Below, piece after piece: positions 32,223 to 38,935 of a stretch of DNA of 40,577 bases. The position numbers and the translations under genes are program-made. Under the pieces are notes generated by a model. It worked only from the letters and a program-made list of their open reading frames with translations. It was not told the DNA's origin and made no database searches. Each line of letters begins with the position of its first letter. Within the stretch, counting starts at the first letter, position 1. This DNA comes from Gammaproteobacteria bacterium (GTDB lineage Bacteria > Pseudomonadota > Gammaproteobacteria > Burkholderiales > Burkholderiaceae_C). The DNA lies in assembly GCA_025359085.1 (NCBI GenBank), contig JANYHL010000065.1:1-40577 (forward strand), written 5' to 3'.

Positions 32223-33295
32223 ATGAGCAGGAAAGCAAAACTTTATACTGCAGTGATGGGTACAGCCTTACTGGCCCTGGCCGGTTGCCAATCGGTGCAA
32301 GACAAGGCATCGCCTGACTCTCTGGTCGCCACATTCACGAACACCGCCCCGACTTGGCGGCCGGTGCGTCTGATCCGGTCTGGTCCAAGGCAAGCCCGCT
32401 GTCGGCGGCCCTGATCGGCGGTGCCAACTTTGGTGCCAAGCCCGGCGAAAAAGGCGAGAGCACCGTCACCCTGAAGGCGGCCTATACCAATGACATGCTG
32501 TACATGCTCATCCAATACAAGGACCCGACCAATTCGGTCCGTCGCGGCCCTTATCAAAAGCAGGCGGATGGCTCCTGGAAGAAACTCAAAGACCCGGCTG
32601 ACAAGGGCGGTGATGACAACGTGTATTACGAGGACAAGTGGGCCATGCTCTGGCCAACCAACGCGGCCACGGCCCAACGGTTTGACAAGGAAGGCTGCGC
32701 CATGGCCTGCCATGAAGGCGAGACCAAGCCCTACGGCAACAAGTACACCAACCTTCCAGGCCAGTTGCTCGACATGTGGCACATGAAAGGCCAGCGCACA
32801 GGACCTTTGGGCTTTGTGGATGACCAGTACACCGACGACACACGTTATGACGCCAAGACGGCACCCAATGCCGGCCGCAAGGGCGATCCGGGGCCAACTG
32901 GCGGCGAATACACCAATGTCGCGCTGGTGAACGGCACACCGGCCTTCATGGCGCGTGACGCCAAGGCCGCCAATGCGGGCGGCACTTACTACATCAAGAA
33001 AGGCGAAGAAGTGCCGTTTGACGACAGCAAGTTCAAAGTTGGTGATGAAGTGGCGTCGATCATCATCAATCCGCTCACGGGTACTGACCGCGGTGACGTG
33101 CGCACTGCCAACACGTATGCCAATGGCATGCACACCTCGGTGGTCAGCCGCAAGCTGGTGACCGGCAGCAAGTTCGACGTGCAGTTCGCCGACATGAGCT
33201 CGCGCTACGGATTTGGCTTTGCCGCGTTTGACAACGCCCAGGTGCGCCACGCCACCTCGGATGATCCGATGTACCTGGTCTTCGGCAAGAAATAA
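32223..33295 (+). pseudogene. Ethylbenzene-dehydrogenase-type haem-binding lipoprotein, one-base frameshift
   Basis: The gene starts at 32223 (MSRKAKLYTAVMG) with a lipoprotein leader ending LALAGC, so the product would be a periplasmic or membrane-anchored lipoprotein. The first frame runs to SLVATFTNTAPT, then a missing base near 32354 shifts it. Reading continues in another frame as LAAGASDPVWSKASPL through to the stop at 33295, giving about 356 residues in all. The main part matches EB_dh haem-binding (gamma-subunit-like) domains: YTNDMLYMLIQYKDPTNSVR, then YYEDKWAMLWP and the late SSRYGFGFAAFD. A CAMACH motif (32696-32713) could attach haem c. Restoring one T (ACTTTGGCG for ACTTGGCG) would join the frames. 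It could be a recent inactivation or a sequencing error. It stands alone between an FNR-like site and a terminator. Confidence 0.82.
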
Positions 33296-33338
33296 GCCAG
33301 TCACTTAGGCCGGACTTATGTCCTGGGCCTTTGAAAAG

Positions 33339-33374
33339 AAGGGCTGTCCGGTTTCGGACAGCCCTTAGTCGTTT
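33339..33374 (+). terminator. Strong rho-independent-type terminator after the lipoprotein gene
   Basis: AAGGGCTGTCCG and CGGACAGCCCTT form a perfect 12-base-pair stem with a GTTT loop (33339-33366), followed by AGTCGTTTT. It begins 43 bases after the lipoprotein stop. The stem is the strongest hairpin in the window. Confidence 0.85.
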
Positions 33375-33792
33375 TGGCAGGACTATCCATATGAATGCAC
33401 TCTCGCTGCCATGATCATCGTGATTGGTACCGGATTGGGTCTTGGTTTGCTTTGCGTTAACCCGCGGTTGTGGCCAGCAACGATGGTCGTGCGTTTGAGC
33501 GGATTCCTGGATGTCGGCAATGGAGCATTGATTTCGGAGGGCGCTATGACTGCAATGGGTCGCATTGAGTGGGCCGCTGCCAGTTTGCGACAGACCGCAA
33601 CGGGTCTTCTGGAGTCGTTCACAGCCAAAAGGTCTATGACTGCAACCGCTGCAGACCCGCCGAAACCCGCTCCTTGAATCTTCACCTTCTCGGTCGACTT
33701 CAAACAACGCCCGCCAACCGGGGATGGGTTGGGGTGGCGGCCGATTTCTGGGCCTTTGACAGCATGAGGCCGCTGCCCCAACCCGTCTCCGG
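33375..33792. other. Intergenic region with imperfect repeats, no gene
   Basis: Between the terminator and the end of the hyf-like operon no gene is recognised. CTATGACTGCAA occurs at 33544-33555 and 33634-33645, and the strings around them (GACAGACCGCAACGGGTC, GACTGCAATGGGTCG) look like diverged copies of one unit. It appears to be decayed repetitive intergenic DNA. Confidence 0.5.
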
Positions 33793-34311
33793 CTACGCAA
33801 TCCGCCGACGCACCGCGCTCAGGATGCCGCGCAAGATATCAAGCGGTGGGGGCGGGCAGCCCGGCACCACCCAATCGACCGGGATCACGTTCGACACGCG
33901 GCCACAACTGGCATAACTCTCGCCAAAAATACCGCCGTCGCAGCCACAGTCGCCCACGGCCACCACCATCTTGGGTCCAGGAATGGCGTCATAGGTGCGT
34001 TTGAGCGCCGTGACCATGTTGCGTGACACCGGGCCGGTCACCAGCAGCATGTCCGCATGGCGCGGGCTGGCAACAAACTTGATGCCCAGGCCCTCGATGT
34101 TGTAGTACGGGTTGCCCAGCGCATTGATTTCAAGCTCGCAGCCGTTGCACGAGCCGGCATCCACCATGCGAATCGCCAGCGACTGGCCCAAAATGGCCAG
34201 CACTTCAGCCTGCAGCCGCCCCATCTCGTTCGCGACTTCCTCCCCGATATCGGGTGCGGGCTCGGTGCGAATGCCGTTCTTGGCAATTTGCTTGACGATG
34301 CGCCAAATCAT
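33793..34311 (-). CDS. HyfI/NuoB-like small subunit, hydrogenase-4-related complex
   Basis: This 172-residue cytoplasmic-side subunit carries the proximal [4Fe-4S] cluster of group-4 hydrogenases and complex I. The ligands are visible: GSCNGCE (Cys55, Cys58), GDCGC (Cys122 or Cys124) and PGCPPPP (Cys152). The segments KFVASPRHADMLLVTGPVSR and AIPGPKMVVAVGDCG are typical of HyfI/HycG. The ATG overlaps the large-subunit stop as ATGA, so a HyfH-type ferredoxin gene is missing between them. It is the last gene of the operon. The cluster ligands being intact while the partner lacks NiFe ligands means electrons can reach it but their use is unclear. Confidence 0.93.
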   Translation of the reverse strand: MIWRIVKQIAKNGIRTEPAPDIGEEVANEMGRLQAEVLAILGQSLAIRMVDAGSCNGCELEINALGNPYYNIEGLGIKFVASPRHADMLLVTGPVSRNMVTALKRTYDAIPGPKMVVAVGDCGCDGGIFGESYASCGRVSNVIPVDWVVPGCPPPPLDILRGILSAVRRRIA

Positions 34312-35867
34312 AAATCGTGGCCCGAGTAGCTGAGGTTGAACGACTTGTTGATGAGCGGAAAGTCCGGCACGATATTGCCGATGATGGCGTGCTCCAGCAC
34401 CGGCCAGTTCTGCCAGGACGGGTCATGCAAATGGCAACGACGAATGCGCTGCTCGCTGCTGGCGCCATTGAGCTCCAACGCCACAAAAATCTCGCCGCGC
34501 CAGCCTTCGACCCAACCCACGCCGCGCGACGCGTGCGCGGGCAAGACCAGCTCCTGGCGCAAGGGGCCGGCCGGCAGACCCGCCAGAATCTGTTTGATCA
34601 AGCGCAGCGACTCCATCACTTCGTCAAAACGCACTGCCACCCGCGCGGCCACATCACCGTTGCGATGCGTGGCCATCTTGACCTGCAAAACGTCATAGGG
34701 CGCGGCCGCATGGTCGCAGCGCAGGTCCCAGGCTTGCGCACTGGCTCTTCCCGCCAGGCCGGTCAGCCCCAGTTGCGCTGCCAGCGCCGGGCTGACGCGA
34801 CCGGTGGTCATGAAGCGGTCCTGCAAGCCCGCATGCTCCTCATAGATTGAGCGCAGGGTCTGCACCTCGTGCGCCACGGCATCACATTGGCGGGTCAGCT
34901 GGTCAATCTGGGCGCCATGAATGTCATGCGTCACACCGCCGGGCAGCACGCAGTCCATCATCAAGCGGTGTCCAAACATGTCCTTGGACCAACGCAGCCA
35001 GTCTTCGCGCAGGCGTGAGAATTGCGCCAGGCCAAAGGCGAAGGCGGCGTCGTTGCCCAAAGCGCCCAGATCGCCTAAGTGATTGGCGACGCGCTCGCGC
35101 TCGAGCATCAGGGCGCGCATCCACAAGGCGCGCGGCGGCACCGCGCAGGCACTGGCCGATTCCAGTGCCATGCAATAGCCCCAGGCATAGGCCACGGTGG
35201 AGTCGCCCGACACCCGGCCGGCCAGGCGATAGGCCAGCAAAGGGTCCAACTGCGTCATGCGCTGTTCAATGCCCTTGTGCGTGTAACCGAGCCGCTGTTC
35301 CAGGCGCAGCACTTTTTCACCGACCACCGAGAAGCGGAAATGCCCCGGCTCGATGATGCCCGCATGCACCGGGCCGACCGCAATTTCATGCACGCCATCG
35401 CCTTCGACGCGCATGAAAGGGTAATTGATCAAGTCAGAATCCGGAAAGGACGCGGGTGCCTCAGCCCCATGGCGCAGCGGGAAATAATCCAGCGGCCAGG
35501 CGCCGTGGTTCAGCCACGGACGCTGGTCTTTGCTGCCCTTGGTCAGAATGCCTGACATGTCAGCGGCGGCGCGCTGCATGCGGGCGGCAGCGGGGAAGAA
35601 AGGCAGCAAGTCGGGGTAAGTCGGTTGCTCACCGTCAAGCGGAAACTCCAGCCAGAGCAAGCCCTCCAGCACCACAAAGGCCGCGCAGGCGACCGGCTGC
35701 GGCCCGTCGCCCAGCCCGGCCCCGCCCCACATGGCCAGCAAGCGCCCGCCGCCCTCGCGCACGGCGGCAGCGCCGGCGCGCCATTCGTCCACGCTGACCT
35801 GCGCATGCCAGATCGGCACCGGGGCCATCAAGCGCAGCAATTCGACATCGAAGCCAGTAATCTTCAT
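34308..35867 (-). CDS. HyfG/NuoCD-like large subunit lacking NiFe-binding cysteines
   Basis: The start is the ATG at 35867 with GGAGG upstream (518 residues). Residues 1-140 resemble the NuoC/HyfG N-domain. From about 160 follow the NuoD/HycE-like segments VGPVHAGIIEPGHFRFSVVG and EQRLGYTHKGIEQRM. At the first nickel motif, where hydrogenases have RVCGICxxxH, this protein has GRVSGDSTVAYAW (217-229). At the C-terminus, in place of DPCxxC, it has VPDFPLINKSFNLSYSGHDL. So neither CxxC pair exists and no NiFe centre can form. It resembles the hydrogenase-related Ehr proteins, not complex I NuoD, given the hyf-type neighbours. It follows HyfF by four bases and overlaps HyfI. What it reduces or whether it still binds quinone is unknown. 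Confidence 0.92.
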   Translation of the reverse strand: MKITGFDVELLRLMAPVPIWHAQVSVDEWRAGAAAVREGGGRLLAMWGGAGLGDGPQPVACAAFVVLEGLLWLEFPLDGEQPTYPDLLPFFPAAARMQRAAADMSGILTKGSKDQRPWLNHGAWPLDYFPLRHGAEAPASFPDSDLINYPFMRVEGDGVHEIAVGPVHAGIIEPGHFRFSVVGEKVLRLEQRLGYTHKGIEQRMTQLDPLLAYRLAGRVSGDSTVAYAWGYCMALESASACAVPPRALWMRALMLERERVANHLGDLGALGNDAAFAFGLAQFSRLREDWLRWSKDMFGHRLMMDCVLPGGVTHDIHGAQIDQLTRQCDAVAHEVQTLRSIYEEHAGLQDRFMTTGRVSPALAAQLGLTGLAGRASAQAWDLRCDHAAAPYDVLQVKMATHRNGDVAARVAVRFDEVMESLRLIKQILAGLPAGPLRQELVLPAHASRGVGWVEGWRGEIFVALELNGASSEQRIRRCHLHDPSWQNWPVLEHAIIGNIVPDFPLINKSFNLSYSGHDL

Positions 35868-35871
35868 CAGC

Positions 35872-37326
35872 TCAACCTCCCAGCATGCGCGCGGCTTCGA
35901 CATACCAGGCGTTCAGATAAGGCGGAATGTACAGGCCCAGCACCAAGCCCAGCCCTAGGTGTACAAACACCGGCACCAGGGCTGGCGGGTGCGCCAGCGG
36001 CTTGAGAGAGGTCTCGCCAAACACCATCGGCAACACCCGGATCAGCATGGAGGCAAAGGCCACACCGAGCGACACAAACAGAAATGGCGCCGCCCAGGGC
36101 TGCTCGCGCATGGCAGTGGTCAAAATCAAAAACTCGCTGGCAAACACGCCAAACGGCGGCATCCCCAGAATCGCCATCACGCCCAGGATCAGGCCCCAGC
36201 CGATGGTTGGATTGACCTTGATCAGGCCGCGAATCTCGCTCATGATCTGCGTACCGGCTTTTTGCGTGGCGTGCCCCACTGCAAAGAAGATCGCCGACTT
36301 GACCAGCGAATGCACCGTCATGTGCAACAGACCGGCAAAGTTGGCCACCGGCCCGCCCATGCCAAAGGCAAAGGTGATCAAGCCCATGTGCTCGATCGAC
36401 GAATAAGAAAACATGCGCTTGACGTCTTTTTGCCGCGAGATGAAGAAGGTCGCCACCACCACCGACAGCAGGCCAAAACCCATCATGAGCTGGCCCGCCA
36501 GTTGGTTATGCAAGGCGCCATCGGTCAGCATCTTGCAACGTAAGAGGGCGTACATCGCCACATTGAGCAACAAGCCCGACAGCACGGCCGACACCGGCGT
36601 CGGGCCTTCGGCATGCGCATCGGGCAACCAGCTGTGCAAGGGCACCATGCCGACCTTGGTGCCGTAACCAATCAGCAAAAAAGCAAACGCCAGCGTGATG
36701 ATGGACGGGTCGAGCTGGCCCTTGATCACATCCAGATTGGTCCACAGCAGCGTGGCACCTTGCGGGCCGAGCACTTTTTCTGCTGCCATGTAGAGCAACA
36801 CGGTGCCAAACAGGGCCTGCGCAATGCCCACGCCGCACAAGATAAAGTATTTCCAGGCCGCTTCCAGACTGGCGGCCGTGCGGTACACGCTGACCAGCAA
36901 CACCGTGGTGAGGGTCGCGGCTTCCATCGCCACCCACAGGATGCCCAGGTTGTTGGTGGTGAAGCCCAGCAGCATGGTGAAGCTGAACAACTGGTACATG
37001 CTGTGGTACAGGCGCATGCGCGGCGGCGTCATCTTGCCGTGGTCCTGCTCGATGCGCATGTACGGACGCGAAAAAATGGCCGTTGTCATGCCGACAAAGG
37101 CGGTGAGCGTGACCATGAACACATTCAGCGGGTCGATGAAAAATTGGTCGTGCCAGACCAGGATCGGACCGTCCGCAATGATCTCGGCGGTGAGCACGCA
37201 GGCCGCCAGAAAGGTGCCCAGGCTGAAGGCCACATTGATATCGCGGGCATAAACCCGGTGCCCGATCAGCGCCAGCACCGCTCCGCCCAGCAAAGGGAAA
37301 CCCAGGACAAAGAACAAGGTGGACAC
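35872..37326 (-). CDS. HyfF-like proton-channel membrane subunit
   Basis: This 484-residue membrane protein of the NuoL/M/N (Mrp antiporter-like) family has about 13-14 hydrophobic segments. The conserved elements are LGILWVAMEAATLTTVLLVS with the key glutamate (Glu before AATL), and GYGTKVGMVPLHSWLPDAHA, EGPTPVSAVLSG with its lysine and following histidines. KRMFSYSSIEHMGLITFA and HMTVHSLVKSAIFFAVGHAT give the second-half charged residues. The start codon is a GTG at 37326, two bases after the HyfE stop. It lies upstream of the large subunit. In the family these subunits move H+ or Na+ during electron transfer. Confidence 0.94.
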   Translation of the reverse strand: MSTLFFVLGFPLLGGAVLALIGHRVYARDINVAFSLGTFLAACVLTAEIIADGPILVWHDQFFIDPLNVFMVTLTAFVGMTTAIFSRPYMRIEQDHGKMTPPRMRLYHSMYQLFSFTMLLGFTTNNLGILWVAMEAATLTTVLLVSVYRTAASLEAAWKYFILCGVGIAQALFGTVLLYMAAEKVLGPQGATLLWTNLDVIKGQLDPSIITLAFAFLLIGYGTKVGMVPLHSWLPDAHAEGPTPVSAVLSGLLLNVAMYALLRCKMLTDGALHNQLAGQLMMGFGLLSVVVATFFISRQKDVKRMFSYSSIEHMGLITFAFGMGGPVANFAGLLHMTVHSLVKSAIFFAVGHATQKAGTQIMSEIRGLIKVNPTIGWGLILGVMAILGMPPFGVFASEFLILTTAMREQPWAAPFLFVSLGVAFASMLIRVLPMVFGETSLKPLAHPPALVPVFVHLGLGLVLGLYIPPYLNAWYVEAARMLGG

Positions 37327-37328
37327 GG

Positions 37329-37988
37329 TCAGTCTTCCTTGAGCGTTTCGAGGTTGTGAATGTCCAGGCTGTCGAACTTCTCCCGAATCTGGAACATGAA
37401 CACACCCAGAATCAGCACGCCCACCAGCACATCGAGCGCAACACCAAATTCAACAATCATCGGCATGCCGTTGGTGACCGTGGTGGCGGCAAAGATCAGC
37501 CCGTTTTCCATCGACAAAAAGCCGATCACCTGTGGCACCGCTTTGGAACGGGTGATCATCATCAGGAACGAGAGCAGCACGCAGGCCAGCGCAATACCCA
37601 GCGAGCCGCCCGCCATCGACGTGGACAGACGCGAGATCGGCAGGGCCAGACTGAAGGAAAAAATCACCAGCGCAATCCCCACCAACATGGTGGTCGGGAT
37701 GTTGATCAGCGTGTCGACGTCCCAGCGCACGTTGAGCTTGCGGATGACGCGGTGCAGCATCCACGGAATGAAAATAACCTTGAGCAGCAGGGTCAGGGCG
37801 GCTGACACGTAAAGGTCCGGTTGATGCGTGACATAAGCGAGCAGCACCGACGCCGCCACCAGCGCGGCGCCCTGGATGGTGAACAGATTGATCAGCGAGA
37901 CAATGCGCCGCTGCGAGATCATGGCGAACGACAGCATCAGGATCAGCGTCGCAAACAAATTGATCAACTGGGGCGCTAACTTGATCAT
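37329..37988 (-). CDS. HyfE-like membrane subunit
   Basis: This 219-residue hydrophobic protein is taken from the ATG at 37988, where the family start MIKLAPQLINLFATLILMLS begins; the longer frame upstream is the shadow of the hyfC-like gene. It has about six to seven membrane helices and ends in a cytoplasmic QIREKFDSLDIHNLETLKED. HyfE resembles NuoK fused to other small subunits, and acts in proton-path coupling (SMENGLIFAATTVTNGMPMI has the family glutamate). The ATG overlaps the HyfC stop as ATGA. The next gene starts two bases after its stop, so all are co-translated. Confidence 0.92.
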   Translation of the reverse strand: MIKLAPQLINLFATLILMLSFAMISQRRIVSLINLFTIQGAALVAASVLLAYVTHQPDLYVSAALTLLLKVIFIPWMLHRVIRKLNVRWDVDTLINIPTTMLVGIALVIFSFSLALPISRLSTSMAGGSLGIALACVLLSFLMMITRSKAVPQVIGFLSMENGLIFAATTVTNGMPMIVEFGVALDVLVGVLILGVFMFQIREKFDSLDIHNLETLKED

Positions 37989-38935
37989 CCGACCCCCAGC
38001 AAGATGTTGACCAGCAGCCCGATCACGGCCAATAAAAAGGCCGTGCCCAGAAACTCCGGCACACGAAAGATCCGCATCTTGGCGCTCAAGGTCTCGATCA
38101 GGGCCAGAAGCACACCGCCCAGGGCCAGCTTGACAATGAGCACGGGCAGCGCCAGCAACAGCGCCAGTGGCGCATGGGCCTCGGCCACCCCCCAGGGGAA
38201 GAACAGCGCCAGGCCGATGCAGGAGTACGCGAACAACTTCAGGCTGGCCGCCCACTCCAGCAGCGCGAGGTGACGCCCCGAATACTCCAGAATCATGGAC
38301 TCGTGAATCATGGTGAGTTCCAGATGGGTGTCCGGGTTGTCCACCGGCACCCGTGCGTTCTCGGCCAGCGACACCATGGTGAACGCCACCCCGGCCACCA
38401 GCAGGCTGGGGTAGATGGCCAACTCCCGATGCGCCAGCGTTTCGACAATGGTGGTGAGCGAGGTCGAACGCGAGATCATGGAGGCACAAAACAGCACCAT
38501 CAGCAAGGCCGGCTCAGCCAGGAAGCCGACCAGCATTTCCCGGCGCGCACCGAGCGAGCCAAAAGCCGTTCCGACATCCATTGCCGCCAGGGAGATGAAC
38601 ACCCGCGCCAGGGCAAACAAGCCCACCAGCGCAATCGCATCGGCGGCGGGCGACAAGGGCAGGTCGGTGGACAAGGTCGGGATGATGGCACTGGCCAGCA
38701 GCATGCAGCCGAAGACAATGTAGGGTGCCATGCGAAACAGCAGTGAGGCGTGCTCGGCCAGCACCGACTCCTTGTTAAACAGCTTGTGCAGCACGCGGTA
38801 GGGCTGGAGCAAGCCCGGCGCCGACTTGTTCTGCAGGCGAGCGCGCCATTGGTTGACCCAGCCTGTCAACAGCGGCGCCATGACCAGCGCCATCACAATC
38901 GCCATCAGTTGCGACAGCAGACCGAGCCAGCTCAT
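37985..38935 (-). CDS. HyfC/NuoH-like membrane subunit
   Basis: This 316-residue integral protein has about eight helices and resembles NuoH/HycD/HyfC: LQNKSAPGLLQPYRVLHKLF near the start, AENARVPVDNPDTHLELTMI in the middle (the conserved charged loop that contacts the large and small subunits), and IHESMILEYSGRHLALLEWA next. It anchors the peripheral arm to the membrane, and in complex I forms part of the quinone cavity. The ATG overlaps the HyfB stop as ATGA, and its stop overlaps the HyfE start. Confidence 0.95.
   Translation of the reverse strand: MSWLGLLSQLMAIVMALVMAPLLTGWVNQWRARLQNKSAPGLLQPYRVLHKLFNKESVLAEHASLLFRMAPYIVFGCMLLASAIIPTLSTDLPLSPAADAIALVGLFALARVFISLAAMDVGTAFGSLGARREMLVGFLAEPALLMVLFCASMISRSTSLTTIVETLAHRELAIYPSLLVAGVAFTMVSLAENARVPVDNPDTHLELTMIHESMILEYSGRHLALLEWAASLKLFAYSCIGLALFFPWGVAEAHAPLALLLALPVLIVKLALGGVLLALIETLSAKMRIFRVPEFLGTAFLLAVIGLLVNILLGVG

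Noticed and set aside
34308-35867. Functional NiFe hydrogenase large subunit
   Set aside because: Neither nickel-binding CxxC pair is present, so a NiFe centre cannot be assembled in the usual way.
36613-37359. Plus-strand open frame of 248 codons
   Set aside because: Antisense of the HyfF-like gene; composition rich in His, Gln and Arg and no family pattern.
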